A stretch of DNA of 64,000 bases from Micromonospora sp. NBC_01740 (GTDB lineage: Bacteria; Actinomycetota; Actinomycetes; Mycobacteriales; Micromonosporaceae), in contig NZ_CP109150.1 of assembly GCF_035920365.1 (NCBI RefSeq), positions 5,332,001-5,396,000 of the forward strand, read 5' to 3'. The translations under genes and the position numbers were made by a program. Under the pieces are notes generated by a model. It saw only the letters and a program-made list of their open reading frames with translations, made no database searches and was not told the origin of the DNA. Shown in pieces: positions 17,125 through 26,348 of this stretch. Each line of letters starts with the position of its first letter. The first letter of the stretch is position 1.

Positions 17125-18630
17125 TCAGGCACCCGCGCCGGAGCGCACCCGGTCGATCCAGGCCTCGACGTCGTCGGCGGTACGCGGCATGGCCGACGAC
17201 AGGTTCTCGTGACCGTCCTCGGTGACCAGCACGTTGTCCTCGATCCGGACGCCGATGCCGCGGAACTCCGCCGGCGCCAGCAGGTCGTCGGCCTTGAAGT
17301 ACAGGCCGGGCTCGACGGTCAGGATCATCCCGGGCTTCAGCTCGCCGTCCATGTACTCCTGGCGCAGCAGCATCTGGCAGTCGTGCACGTCCATGCCGAG
17401 GTGGTGGGACGTGCCGTGGACCATCCACCGCCGGTGCCAGCCGCCGCTCTCCCGGTCCAGGGTCTGCTCGAGGGTCACGCCCTCGGGCAGCAGTCCCCAC
17501 TCGTGCAGCCGGCGGGCGATGACCACGTTCGCGGCGGCGTGGATGTCGCTGAACTTGTTGCCCGGCTTCACCGCCGCCAGGCCGGCCTCCTGCGCCTCCA
17601 GGACCGCCTCGTAGATCTTGCGCTGCACGTCTGTGAAGCGACCGGTCACCGGGAGGGTGCGCGTGATGTCGGCGGTGTAGAGGGAGTCGACCTCGACACC
17701 GGCGTCCACCAGGATGAGGTCGCCCTCGCGGACCGGACCGGTGTTCTTCGTCCAGTGGATGGTGTTGGCGTGGTCGCCGGACGCGCAGATGGTCTCGTAG
17801 CCGATGCCGTTGCCGTCGTGGCGGGCGTACAGGCCGAAGAGACCCTCGACCCACCGCTCGCCGCGCTCCTTGCCGACGGCCTCGGGCAGCCCGGCGATGA
17901 TGGCATCGAAGCCCCGGTGGGTGGCGGCGATCGCCTTGCGCATCTCGCCCACCTCCCACTCGTCCTTGCACAGTCGCATGCCCGACAGGTGGCGGGCCAG
18001 CTCCTCGTCCGCCTCGTGCTGCTGCGTGACCGACGCGGGCGTCTCCGCCTGGGCCCGGGTCTCGTCGACGAGCCGGGCGAGCTCGCCGTCGGCCCCCCGC
18101 ACCACGCGCACCACGGTCGCGCCGGCGTCCTTGGCCAGGACGTCCGGGAGCGAGTCGATGTGCCGGGTGCCGATGCCCAGCCGCTGCTCGATGTCGCGCA
18201 TCGTCGGGCGGGGTCCGACCCAGAACTCGCCGAACCGGGAGTCCGCGAAGAACTCCTCGCTGTCGCGCGGCGCGAGCGGCCGGAAGAACAGGATCGCCTC
18301 GTGGCCGTCGGGCCTGGGGTCCAGCACCAGGACGCTGTCGGGCTCGGTGTCGAACCCGAGACCGGTCAGCCAGGCGAAGGCCGTGTGCGGGCGGAAGGTG
18401 TAGTCGGTGTCGTTGCTGCGCACCTTGAGGCCGCCAGCGGGGATGATGAGGCGCTCGCCCGGGAACCGGCGTGACAAGGCCGCCCGGCGGCGGGCCGCGT
18501 GCTCGGCGACCTCCGCGCGCGGGACAGGTGCCGCATCCGTACTGGCCCAGCCGGAGGCGATGAAAGCGCGGAATGCGTCGCTCGTCGGGGTGTTACGGTG
18601 GCTGGCTTTCACCTGCTCGTCGCTTGTCAT
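17125..18630 (-). CDS. Xaa-Pro aminopeptidase (M24B, aminopeptidase P)
   Basis: A 501-aa cytosolic dimetal peptidase removing N-terminal residues before proline. The N-terminal AMP_N-like domain (about 1-230) holds FRPHTAFAWLTGLG. The catalytic pita-bread domain follows, with metal ligands visible in LILVDAGVEVDSLYTADITRT (two Asp), HGTSHHLGMDVHD (His), LTVEPGLYF (Glu) and GVRIEDNVLV (Glu). ATG 18630 is the natural start. It is a single gene, convergent with the cluster's last ligase and divergent from the secreted hydrolase gene across 325 bp. It is likely a housekeeping enzyme and not part of the cluster. Confidence 0.93.
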   Translation of the reverse strand: MTSDEQVKASHRNTPTSDAFRAFIASGWASTDAAPVPRAEVAEHAARRRAALSRRFPGERLIIPAGGLKVRSNDTDYTFRPHTAFAWLTGLGFDTEPDSVLVLDPRPDGHEAILFFRPLAPRDSEEFFADSRFGEFWVGPRPTMRDIEQRLGIGTRHIDSLPDVLAKDAGATVVRVVRGADGELARLVDETRAQAETPASVTQQHEADEELARHLSGMRLCKDEWEVGEMRKAIAATHRGFDAIIAGLPEAVGKERGERWVEGLFGLYARHDGNGIGYETICASGDHANTIHWTKNTGPVREGDLILVDAGVEVDSLYTADITRTLPVTGRFTDVQRKIYEAVLEAQEAGLAAVKPGNKFSDIHAAANVVIARRLHEWGLLPEGVTLEQTLDRESGGWHRRWMVHGTSHHLGMDVHDCQMLLRQEYMDGELKPGMILTVEPGLYFKADDLLAPAEFRGIGVRIEDNVLVTEDGHENLSSAMPRTADDVEAWIDRVRSGAGA

Positions 18631-18955
18631 GGCCGATATCCTGCCACGCGCCGCGGAGCCACGGCAAAGCTGCCGCGACCCTCGACTGTGGCTGCTGGAG
18701 CGCCCCGGCTGCAGGCGTGGTCGCGGTCGTCACCGCCGGGCGTCCGGCGCGTAAGCGGGTATCGACGTTTGTGTCCACGGCACGGGCCGGAGAGTTTTGC
18801 CGAAACGCCACAATCGATCGACGTCTTGACATCCGTTGTAACATTTTCGAAGCCGCTCGATCGGCATCCGTGGCGCGCTTGTGAACGCCGCCGTTTCCGC
18901 TTTGTTTGATCCGACCGTCCGATGCGGTCGCCAACTCACGGAAAGCGAAGTGTCC
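18631..18955. other. 325-bp divergent intergenic region
   Basis: This gap lies between the aminopeptidase (leftward) and the secreted hydrolase (rightward). It includes an AT-richer stretch around 18,820-18,860 with a TTGACA hexamer. I could not pair this hexamer with a well-spaced -10 box. No coding frame is supported. Confidence 0.4.
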
Positions 18956-20008
18956 ATGCAATTGTCTGCGTTGAGTTCTGCGGTGAAGACAGCTTTCGGC
19001 AGTGATTCGCGTCGTCGGGGCAGGCGGATCGCCGTCGCGGCCGCGCTCGGGGTGGCGCTCGTGGGCGGGGCGGGCGCGGGTGCCGCGGCCGTGGCCCCCG
19101 CGCCGCCGCCGGAGCCGGCCGCGGCGCCCGTCGGCGGCCACGCCGTACGCCAGGGCAACGTCACGGTCGACGGCGCGACCCTGCGTTACACCACCAGCGG
19201 GAGCGGCTCGCCGCTGGTGCTGCTGCACGGCTGGCCGCAGACGTCGTGGGTGTGGCACAAGGTGCTGCCCAGCCTCGCCCAGCAGCACACCGTGATCACG
19301 TTCGACCTGCCCGGCCTGGGCGCCTCCACGGCCCCGGCCGGCGGCTACGACAAGGCCACCACGGCGCGCCGGATCCGGCAGGCGGTCAACCAGCTCGGCT
19401 TCACCCAGGTGGCCCTGATCGGCCACGACCTCGGCGCCATGGTCGCCTACAACTACGCCCGCGACTTCCCCACCGAGGTCACCCGGATCGGCGTCGTCGA
19501 AAGCCCGCTGTCGGGATTCGGACTGGAGAACTTCTACGGGATCAGCTGGCACTTCCTCTTCAACGCCTCACCCGCGCCCATCCCGGAACGCATCATGGAC
19601 AACGAGGACGTCCCCACCTATCTGGGAATGCTCTTCGACCGCGCGCAACATCCGGCGGCGATCGACCGCAACGTCTACTACCGCGCGTATTCCGACCCGG
19701 CGAAGCGGACGGCGGGATACGAGTACTACCGGGCGTTCAAGGCCGACGCCGCCGACAACCAGGCCCACGCGCAGTCGAAGCGCCTGACCATTCCCGTGAT
19801 GGCCATGGGCGCCCAGTCCGTGTTCGGACCCGCCGTCGCCGCCTCCTACCAGCAGGTGGCCGACGACGTCCGCACCGTCGTGGCCCCCGACACCGGCCAC
19901 TGGATCGCCGAGGAGAACCCGACCTTCTTCAGCGCCTGCGCGTTGCTCTTCTTCGGACCCTCCACCGGCACCCCGTCCAGCCCTGAACTCACCGGCTGCG
20001 CCCCCTGA
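18956..20008 (+). CDS. Secreted alpha/beta hydrolase, epoxide-hydrolase/dehalogenase type
   Basis: A 350-aa exported hydrolase. The N-terminus has a Tat-like SRRRGRR run at about 18-24, then a hydrophobic core and an Ala/Pro-rich linker to about 60. The fold starts with LVLLHGWPQTSWVWHK (HGxP oxyanion motif). The nucleophile elbow GHDLGAM has Asp158 instead of Ser, as in epoxide hydrolases and haloalkane dehalogenases. The acid/base His is in APDTGHWIAEENP. ATG 18956 follows GGAAAGCGAAG and gives a proper signal peptide; upstream in-frame starts would not. It is a single gene ending in a nested hairpin. Confidence 0.85.
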   Translation: MQLSALSSAVKTAFGSDSRRRGRRIAVAAALGVALVGGAGAGAAAVAPAPPPEPAAAPVGGHAVRQGNVTVDGATLRYTTSGSGSPLVLLHGWPQTSWVWHKVLPSLAQQHTVITFDLPGLGASTAPAGGYDKATTARRIRQAVNQLGFTQVALIGHDLGAMVAYNYARDFPTEVTRIGVVESPLSGFGLENFYGISWHFLFNASPAPIPERIMDNEDVPTYLGMLFDRAQHPAAIDRNVYYRAYSDPAKRTAGYEYYRAFKADAADNQAHAQSKRLTIPVMAMGAQSVFGPAVAASYQQVADDVRTVVAPDTGHWIAEENPTFFSACALLFFGPSTGTPSSPELTGCAP

Positions 20009-20033
20009 CGGGAGCCCCTCCCGCACGCACCGC

Positions 20034-20121
20034 GCCACGGCGAGGGCGACCTGCGTCGACCCGGGCCGGCGGTGGCGACGCCACCGCCCCTTCCGGTCGA
20101 CCCGGCTGCCCTCGCCGTGGC
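20034..20121. terminator. Nested inverted repeats after the secreted hydrolase
   Basis: Outer 14-bp perfect arms GCCACGGCGAGGGC (20034-20047) and GCCCTCGCCGTGGC (20108-20121) enclose an inner hairpin with arms GGCGGTGGC (20068-20076) and GCCACCGCC (20080-20088). It lies between convergent genes and is a probable terminator for both directions. Confidence 0.6.
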
Positions 20122-20218
20122 GTCGGCGTACCTCACCGGCCCTGACCCTGGAACTGGTCGCGGACGAGTGGGAGCGGCGGGGTCCGACGCCCCCGGGCAC
20201 GGTCGGCGGCCCGCGGGC

Positions 20219-20743
20219 CTAGCTGTCCGCGTAGACGAGGTCCAGCACGTCGGTGCGCCCGGACCAGCGCAGTTCGAGGTGCCAGCAGCCGGCCTGCGGC
20301 AGGTCGACGATCGACGGCCCCGGACCGCCGGCGACCTCCCGCGTCACCCGGGTTCCGGTGCCGTCCAGGGTCGCGGTGATCCGCAGGGCGTCCGGGGTGG
20401 TCGCGGCGGAGGGCGTCGCGGCGGGACGGGCGACCCAGAGGATCTTGTTGTTCGTCCCGTGCTTCCTGGACCGGCTCAGCGGGTGTCCGAACAGCACCGC
20501 GACGATCTCGCCGCGCGCGCCGAGGACGTGCGGCGTCCGGGTGCTCCCGCTGAACCCGGCGTCCGCCCAGTCGGGCAGCGGTCCCGTCTCGACCCGGGAA
20601 CCGCAGCCGGTGGCGGCGCCCGAAGCCGCGCCCGTCGACGCCGTCACGGCCGGAGAGGCGGCCTGCGGGGCGGGTCGTCCCGCTGTCGTACACCCCGCCA
20701 ACAGGACCACTGCCCCCAGCAACACCCTGCGCGCTGAACCCAT
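20219..20743 (-). CDS. Small lipoprotein of unknown function
   Basis: A 174-aa protein with a lipoprotein leader: MGSARR, a hydrophobic core and lipobox LLAGC at about residue 18, then an Ala/Thr/Ser-rich linker. The rest looks like a beta-rich extracytoplasmic domain with three further Cys (in GCGSR and AGCWHLEL). I do not recognise a family. ATG 20743 has GGGAGG nine bases upstream, so it is preferred over the longer open frame. It follows the sigma-factor operon on the same strand after 111 nt and may be expressed with it. Confidence 0.75.
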   Translation of the reverse strand: MGSARRVLLGAVVLLAGCTTAGRPAPQAASPAVTASTGAASGAATGCGSRVETGPLPDWADAGFSGSTRTPHVLGARGEIVAVLFGHPLSRSRKHGTNNKILWVARPAATPSAATTPDALRITATLDGTGTRVTREVAGGPGPSIVDLPQAGCWHLELRWSGRTDVLDLVYADS

Positions 20744-20854
20744 CTCACGCCTCCCGACGACCTGCTCGTGCTTCCTCACTGTCGGGACACCGGCCGGCTC
20801 TCCCGGGTTCCCGACCCGGGCCCCGGGGTGGTGGGCCCGGGTCGGCACGACCGC

Positions 20855-21574
20855 CTAACCCAGCGACCTGGCGATCTCGATCGCCTCGTACCTGGTGAGG
20901 TCGCCCTCGATGCGGTAGCTGACGTCGGCCCCCTGCCAGATCAGGGTGGCGGCGGCGAGCCGCGCGGTCTCCACCCGAACGGTGCCGGCGCGATCCACGT
21001 AGGAGACCGGGTGCGGGGCGCCGATCCAGACGGCGAAGTCGCCGTCGACCTGGACCCAGCTGGCACCCGCCGCGCTGCTCTGCTTGTGGAAGGCCAGGTC
21101 GAGACGGCCGTCGAAGGCGTCGATGCGCAGCGCTCCCCCGCGGTAGAGCAGCGTCGCCACCCGGCAGAAGCCCGCGCCGTCGGGGTCGGCGACCAGCACC
21201 TGCTCGGGCGGGCCCAGCTTCGTCGGGGTGCGGACGGGGAAGCGCACCTTCCGCTGCGCCTCGGCCACGGTGGCGGGCCGCTGCGTCGGCAGTGGCGAGG
21301 CGACGCCGGTGGGACGCGCCGGGTCGGGCGTCGTGGCGACCGTGATGCCGGCGAAGCGCAGCAGCCCGGCGGCGGCGTCGGCGAGGGCCGCGCGACCCGG
21401 CGGCAGCGCCGCCACGACCAGGGCGGCGAGTGCCGCGGCCACGAGGTGGCGCCACCGGCGTCGCCTCGACGGGGGCGCGGCGAGGCGTGCGCGTACCCGG
21501 GCGGTCACGTCGGGCGGGTCGGGCGTCTCCAGCGAGGCGGCGAGGTCGCGCAGTTCGCGTTCGAGGTCATCCAC
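20855..21574 (-). CDS. Single-pass membrane protein, probable partner of ECF sigma factor
   Basis: A 239-aa protein whose ATG overlaps the sigma-factor stop by 8 nt. It has a cytoplasmic N-terminus of about 40 residues (MDDLERELRDLAASLE), one membrane segment (about 43-60, preceded by RRRRWR) and an outer domain of about 175 residues containing DGAGFCRVATLLYRGG and a SYRIEGDLTRYEAIEIARSL end. The position is that of an anti-sigma factor. The HxxxCxxC zinc motif of ZAS-type anti-sigma factors is absent, so it would be a non-zinc type. No similarity was recognised for the outer domain. Confidence 0.72.
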   Translation of the reverse strand: MDDLERELRDLAASLETPDPPDVTARVRARLAAPPSRRRRWRHLVAAALAALVVAALPPGRAALADAAAGLLRFAGITVATTPDPARPTGVASPLPTQRPATVAEAQRKVRFPVRTPTKLGPPEQVLVADPDGAGFCRVATLLYRGGALRIDAFDGRLDLAFHKQSSAAGASWVQVDGDFAVWIGAPHPVSYVDRAGTVRVETARLAAATLIWQGADVSYRIEGDLTRYEAIEIARSLG

Positions 21575-22142
21575 GGCGCACCTCCGCGACGTCGAGCAGG
21601 CCGCGGAGCTTCGCCAGTGCCCGGGAGGTCCGCGACTTCACCGTGCCGCGCGGCCAGCCCAGCATGGTCACGGTCTCGTCCTCGCTGAGGTCGAGGAAGA
21701 ACCGGCACACGATCACCTCACGGTCCTTCACCGGCAGCGAGCGCAGGGCCCGCACCAGGGTGGCCCGGCGTTCCCCGGCGAGGACGGCCTCGACGGCGGC
21801 GTCCTCGCCGATCTCCGCGGGCGGGTTCGCCACGGCCGCGCGCAGGGCGAGCCCGTCGCGCCGGCCGCGCGACCGGTGCAGGTTGCGGGTCTCGTTGGCC
21901 ACGATCGCCAGCAGCCACGACCGGAACGACGACTCTCCCCGGTAGCGGGAGATCTTGCGATGTCCCTTCACGAACGCCTCCTGGATGACGTCCTCCGCGT
22001 CCGGACCCGCGCCGAGCAGCACCGCCGTCCGGTACGCGGACGCGGTGTGCCGGGCGACCAGGAGTTCGTACGCCTCCAGGTCGCCCGCCCGGACGCGGGT
22101 GACCAGGTCTTCGTCGTTCAGGGGTACCTCCGATGGGGACAC
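21567..22142 (-). CDS. ECF RNA polymerase sigma factor
   Basis: A 191-aa extracytoplasmic-function sigma-70 factor. Region 2 shows GPDAEDVIQEAFVKGHRKI and a FRSWLLAIVANETRN strand. Region 4 shows LPVKDREVIVCRFFLDLSEDE and the helix-turn-helix MLGWPRGTVKSRTSRALAKLR. Regions 1 and 3 are missing, as expected. The start is uncertain: GTG 22142 gives a normal N-terminus (MNVSPSEV), while GGAGG lies just ahead of a CTG eight codons later. It is co-transcribed with the membrane partner downstream. Confidence 0.88.
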   Translation of the reverse strand: MSPSEVPLNDEDLVTRVRAGDLEAYELLVARHTASAYRTAVLLGAGPDAEDVIQEAFVKGHRKISRYRGESSFRSWLLAIVANETRNLHRSRGRRDGLALRAAVANPPAEIGEDAAVEAVLAGERRATLVRALRSLPVKDREVIVCRFFLDLSEDETVTMLGWPRGTVKSRTSRALAKLRGLLDVAEVRRG

Positions 22143-22259
22143 GTTGATGACACCACCGGCGCCCTGCAGGTTCCGCCGCAGCGCGAAAAGGTGTCCGGTC
22201 GCATCCTTCGCCGTCCCGCCGGCCACGCCGGAGTTCGGCCCGGCCTGTAGCAATCCTTC

Positions 22260-22288
22260 TTGACGATTAATCGATGCGTAGCTAAGTT
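22260..22288 (+). promoter_or_regulatory. Candidate sigma-70-type promoter of the GH3 gene
   Basis: TTGACG (22260-22265), a 17-bp spacer and TAAGTT (22283-22288) lie 30 nt before the GH3 start codon, inside a locally AT-rich patch. Spacing is ideal and the -10 is a weak match. Confidence 0.5.
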
Positions 22289-22318
22289 TCAGCCATCCGG
22301 ACTGAGAGGTCGTCGTCG

Positions 22319-24139
22319 ATGAAGGCCCGACTCGTTACCGCGACCGTCCTGGTGGTCACCCTGTCGACCACCCTCGCACCGCTGCCCGTCCAGGCCTCCG
22401 CCGCGCCCGCACGCCCACCGGGCGGCGAGCACGGCTGGGTCACCTCGACGCTGCGGCACATGAGCCTGGCGCAGAAGGTCGGCCAGCTCTTCGCCACCTA
22501 CGTCTACGGCGCCGACGCCACCGAACCCTCGGCCGCCGACCGCGCCGCCAACCGCGCGGCGTTCGGCGTCGAGACGCCGGCCGAGGTCGTCGACGAGTTC
22601 CACCTCGGCGGCGTCTGCTACTTCTCGTGGTCGCACAACCTGGACAGCCCGCGCCAGATCGCCACCCTCTCCAACGGGTTGCAGCGGGCCGCCGTCGGCG
22701 ACGGCACGAAGGGGCGGGTGCCCCTGCTCGTCTCCACCGACCAGGAGCAGGGCGTGGTGCTGCGCATGCCCGCCCCCGCGGCGCAGTTCCCCGGGTCGAT
22801 GGCCCTGGGCGCCGGGCGGTCGCCCGGGGCCGCCCACGAGGCCGCGAAGATCACCGGACGCGAGCTGCGCGCGGTCGGCATCCACCAGCCGTACGCGCCG
22901 ATCGCCGACGTCAACGTCGACCCCGGCAACCCGGTGATCGGCGTACGGTCCTTCGGCGCCGACCCCCACCTGGTGTCCGAGCTGACCGCCGCCCAGGTCG
23001 CCGGGTTCCAGGACGGCGCCGGCGTGACCGCGGTGGCGAAGCACTTCCCCGGCCACGGCGACACGGCCACGGACAGCCACACCGACCTGCCCGTCATCGA
23101 CCACACCCGACAGGAGTGGGACCGGATCGACGCGCCGCCGTTCCGGCGGGCGATCAGCGCGGGCGTCGAATCGATCATGACGGCGCACATCGTGGTACCC
23201 GCGCTCGACCCCTCCGGCGACCCGGCCACGCTGTCGCCGACGATCCTCACCGGCGTGCTGCGCGGCGAGCTCGGTTTCCGGGGCGTCATCGTCACCGACG
23301 CGCTGAACATGGCCGCCGTGCGGCGCAAGTACGGCGACGACCGGGTGCCCGTGCTGGCGCTCAAGGCCGGCGCCGACCAGCTCCTGATGCCGCCGGACCT
23401 GCGGCTGGCCCGGGACGCGGTGCTGCGGGCCGTCGCCAGCGGCGAGCTGACCGAGCGGCGCGTCGACGAGTCGGTCCGGCGCATCCTCGCCATGAAGTAC
23501 CGGCAGGGCCTCGCCCGGTCGCCGCTGGTCGACGTCGAGCAGGCCGTACGGACGGTCGGGGCGCCCGAGCACCTCGCCGCCGTGGCTCGGGTCACCGACC
23601 CGACCCTCACCGCCGTCCGCAACGACGCGGGGCTGCTGCCGCTGGGCCCCGGGCAGCGCTCGGTGCTGGTCACCGGCTGGAACAGCGCCGCCTTCGCGCC
23701 GGTCGAGACCGTCGCCGACGGGTTCACCGCCCGCGGCGCCCGGGCCACCGCCCGGCCCGCGACCCTGCCCTCGGATCAGACGATCACCGCGACGGCCGCG
23801 CTGGCGGCCGAGCACGACCTCACCGTCGTGCTGACCAACAAGGCGTGGGACACGACCGTCACCGATCCGCGCGGCACCCAGCGGCGTCTCGTCGCCGCGC
23901 TGCTCGGCACGGGGAAGCCCGTGGTGGTGGTGGCGGTCCGGGACCCCTACGACGTCGCGTACCTGCCGGGCGTGACCACCTACCTGGCGACCTACTCGTA
24001 CACGCGGGCGGCGATGGACGCCCTCGTCCGCGCGCTGCACGGCGAGTTGTCCCCCCGTGGGCGGCTTCCCGTCACGATCCCCACGGCCGAGGGCGCGGGC
24101 ACCGTGCTCTACCCCTACGGCCACGGCATGAGCTGGTAG
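22319..24139 (+). CDS. Secreted GH3 glycosidase, NagZ-like beta-N-acetylhexosaminidase
   Basis: A 606-aa exported glycoside hydrolase family 3 enzyme. The signal peptide spans residues 1-29 (Ala-rich cleavage region QASAAPA). The barrel domain shows STDQEQG, the loop KHFPGHGDTATDSH at 241-254 (Asp252/His254 are the NagZ-type general acid/base dyad) and the nucleophile Asp327 in VTDALNMAAV. A second alpha/beta-sandwich domain follows to the C-terminus. The Asp-His dyad marks N-acetylglucosaminidases rather than beta-glucosidases. GAGAGG precedes ATG 22319. The beta-lactamase-fold gene begins 13 nt downstream. Together they resemble the Bacillus nagZ-amiE pair that trims peptidoglycan muropeptides outside the cell. 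Confidence 0.88.
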   Translation: MKARLVTATVLVVTLSTTLAPLPVQASAAPARPPGGEHGWVTSTLRHMSLAQKVGQLFATYVYGADATEPSAADRAANRAAFGVETPAEVVDEFHLGGVCYFSWSHNLDSPRQIATLSNGLQRAAVGDGTKGRVPLLVSTDQEQGVVLRMPAPAAQFPGSMALGAGRSPGAAHEAAKITGRELRAVGIHQPYAPIADVNVDPGNPVIGVRSFGADPHLVSELTAAQVAGFQDGAGVTAVAKHFPGHGDTATDSHTDLPVIDHTRQEWDRIDAPPFRRAISAGVESIMTAHIVVPALDPSGDPATLSPTILTGVLRGELGFRGVIVTDALNMAAVRRKYGDDRVPVLALKAGADQLLMPPDLRLARDAVLRAVASGELTERRVDESVRRILAMKYRQGLARSPLVDVEQAVRTVGAPEHLAAVARVTDPTLTAVRNDAGLLPLGPGQRSVLVTGWNSAAFAPVETVADGFTARGARATARPATLPSDQTITATAALAAEHDLTVVLTNKAWDTTVTDPRGTQRRLVAALLGTGKPVVVVAVRDPYDVAYLPGVTTYLATYSYTRAAMDALVRALHGELSPRGRLPVTIPTAEGAGTVLYPYGHGMSW

Positions 24140-24152
24140 GAGGCAACCCACC

Positions 24153-25958
24153 ATGTCGTCGCTCCGCCCACCCGCGCTCCGACCACTCGCGATCGGCCTG
24201 ACCGTGGCCGTCCTGGGCGCGGCCCTGCCGGCCACGGCGGCCGGGGCCACGCCGCCGCCGGCCGGCTCGGCGTCGCCGGTCGTCACGCCCGCCGACATCC
24301 ACTTCCGGCACGACACGCTGCGGCCCGGCCACGCCCGCCAGGTCGGTCTGCTCCCCGAGCACGTGGACCGCATGCCCGCCGACCTGGCGGCGTATCTCGA
24401 GCCGACGCCGGACCACCCCGGCCATCCCGCGTACGCGGGCGCCGTGGTCCTGGCGGCCAAGGACGGCGTGGTCGTGCAGCACGCCGCGGTGGGCGCCGCG
24501 GTGAAGTACGCCGCCGTCGGCCCGCCGCCCGGGCTGGCAGGGGTGGAACTCCCCGCCGACGAGCAGATCCCGATGCGGCCCGACACCATCTTCGACCTGG
24601 CGTCGGTGTCGAAGTTGTTCACCACCATCGTGGTCATGCAGCAGGTCGAGCGGGGACGGGTGGACCTCGACGCGCCGGTCGCCCGCTACGTCCCGGAGTT
24701 CGCCGCCGGCGGCAAGGCGACGGTCACCGTACGGATGCTGCTCACCCACACCTCGGGCCTGCCCGCCTTCGTCCCCCTGTGGAGCAGGTACCCGACGCCG
24801 GCGGAGCGGTTCGCCGCCGCGCTCGCCACGCCGCTCGCGCCCGGTGCGGAGCCCGGTACCCGGTACGTGTACTCCGACCTGGGGCTGATCGCGCTGGGCG
24901 TGCTGGTGGAACGGGTGACCGGCCGCCCGCTGGCCGCGCTCGTCGCCGACGGCGTCACCGCCCCGCTGGGCATGACCGACACCGGCTACAACCCGGGGCC
25001 GCAGCGGCGGTCGCGGATCGCCGCCACCGAGTACCAGCCGTACGCCGGACGGGGCATGGTCTGGGGTGAGGTGCACGACGAGAACGCGTGGTCGCTCGGC
25101 GGCGTCGCCGGGCACGCGGGGGTGTTCTCCACCGCGGCGGACCTGGCCGTGCTCTGCCAGTCCCTGCTCAACGGCGGCGAGTACCGGGGGCGACGCATCC
25201 TGCGCGCGGACACGGTGCGCGCGATGCTGGTCAACTACAACGCCCCGCTGGAGCAGGCCTACCCCGAGAGCGATCGCGGGCTGGGCTTCGAGCTCGACAA
25301 GCACTGGTACATGATGGGGCTCTCCTCCCCGGTGGCGTTCGGGCACACCGGCTTCACCGGGACGTCGATCGTCGTCGACCCGCTCTCCCACTCGTTCGTC
25401 ATCCTGCTCAGCAACCGCGTGCACCCCGACCGCGGCTGGGGCAGCAACAACGTCGCCCGGCGCGCCGTCGCGCGCGATCTCGCCGAGGCGATGCCGGTGC
25501 GACCCCGGTCCCGCGAGGCGTGGCGGGCCGACCCGCGCGACCTCGCGACGGTCACCCTCACGGCCCCGCTGCGCCGGCCGGCGCGGGGCGGCACGGCGAG
25601 CTTCCTGCTCTGGTACGACACCGAGCCCCGCTTCGACAGCGCCCGCTTCGAGGTCTCCACCGACGGTGGAGCGACGTGGGCCCCGGGACGACTGCTGCTG
25701 CGCCACGCCGACCGGCGGTGGAGCAGTGACGGCACGGTCACCGGTCACGGCGGCCGGGTCTGGTGGCAGGTCTCGGTCGAGTTGCCCGACCGGGCGACCC
25801 ACCTGCGCTTCAGCAGCACCACCGACGCCTCCAGCCAGGGTCGGGGCGTCTACGTCGACCGGATCGTGGTGGCGGACCGGGACGGGTTGCTCTTCCAGGG
25901 CGAGGGCGCTGACGCCGCCCGGCTCGTTCCCGTCGGCTGGTCGCCTGCCCGCACCTGA
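24153..25958 (+). CDS. Secreted serine beta-lactamase/PBP-fold hydrolase, AmiE/YbbE-like
   Basis: A 601-aa exported protein with a signal peptide of about 30 residues and a class C beta-lactamase-type catalytic domain. SxxK is SVSK at 151-154, the second motif is Tyr in YVYSDLGLIALG, and the third is HTGFTGTS. After about residue 450 a beta-sandwich-like C-terminal domain follows (TASFLLWYDTEPRFDSARF, TWAPGRLLL). The gap to the GH3 gene is 13 nt, with GGAGG before the ATG, so the two are one operon. In Bacillus the beta-lactamase-fold AmiE works with NagZ to remove stem peptides in cell-wall recovery, and this is the most likely role. An esterase or DD-peptidase is possible. Confidence 0.85.
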   Translation: MSSLRPPALRPLAIGLTVAVLGAALPATAAGATPPPAGSASPVVTPADIHFRHDTLRPGHARQVGLLPEHVDRMPADLAAYLEPTPDHPGHPAYAGAVVLAAKDGVVVQHAAVGAAVKYAAVGPPPGLAGVELPADEQIPMRPDTIFDLASVSKLFTTIVVMQQVERGRVDLDAPVARYVPEFAAGGKATVTVRMLLTHTSGLPAFVPLWSRYPTPAERFAAALATPLAPGAEPGTRYVYSDLGLIALGVLVERVTGRPLAALVADGVTAPLGMTDTGYNPGPQRRSRIAATEYQPYAGRGMVWGEVHDENAWSLGGVAGHAGVFSTAADLAVLCQSLLNGGEYRGRRILRADTVRAMLVNYNAPLEQAYPESDRGLGFELDKHWYMMGLSSPVAFGHTGFTGTSIVVDPLSHSFVILLSNRVHPDRGWGSNNVARRAVARDLAEAMPVRPRSREAWRADPRDLATVTLTAPLRRPARGGTASFLLWYDTEPRFDSARFEVSTDGGATWAPGRLLLRHADRRWSSDGTVTGHGGRVWWQVSVELPDRATHLRFSSTTDASSQGRGVYVDRIVVADRDGLLFQGEGADAARLVPVGWSPART

Positions 25959-26348
25959 CCGGACCACGGCGCGCGCCGGCCCGCGTCGCCCGTGCCACCA
26001 CCGCTCGGCCGGGCGCCGCAGCGTGACAGGAGTTTCGAAAACGCCGGCGGCGCCGGCCGAGGTGTGACGATTCGCCGGACCCGACGCGGGGTTTCCGGTC
26101 GCACCTGCCAAGCCATTGTCGGTCGCCGAAACCGTGCGTCCGGAGAACACATCGCGTCGAACAGGGTCAAGCCGCCATGAAGGGCCACGACCCGACTCGG
26201 CCCGCCGAATGCAGTCAATTTATCGACGCCTACGCGTCACCGTTTTTAACCGAAGCGAGACGAGCCACCACTAGGGTCAGTGAACCGATTGATCGGCGTC
26301 GTGGCTGGATCTGTCCCCGGGGTGGGTGGGGAACCGGAAGGGGTGGGA
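25959..26348. other. 390-bp intergenic region ahead of winged-helix regulator
   Basis: No supported gene. It contains lower-GC stretches at about 26,030-26,060 and 26,205-26,260 that probably hold the promoter of the regulator starting at 26349. Confidence 0.4.

Noticed and set aside
18827..18860. TTGACA promoter upstream of the secreted hydrolase
   Set aside because: No -10 element at suitable spacing; kept only as a note for the intergenic region.
20122..20221. Protein-like stretch LTLELVADEWERRG before a stop at 20,221
   Set aside because: Only about 25 codons resemble protein, with no start or family; probably chance in a terminator region.
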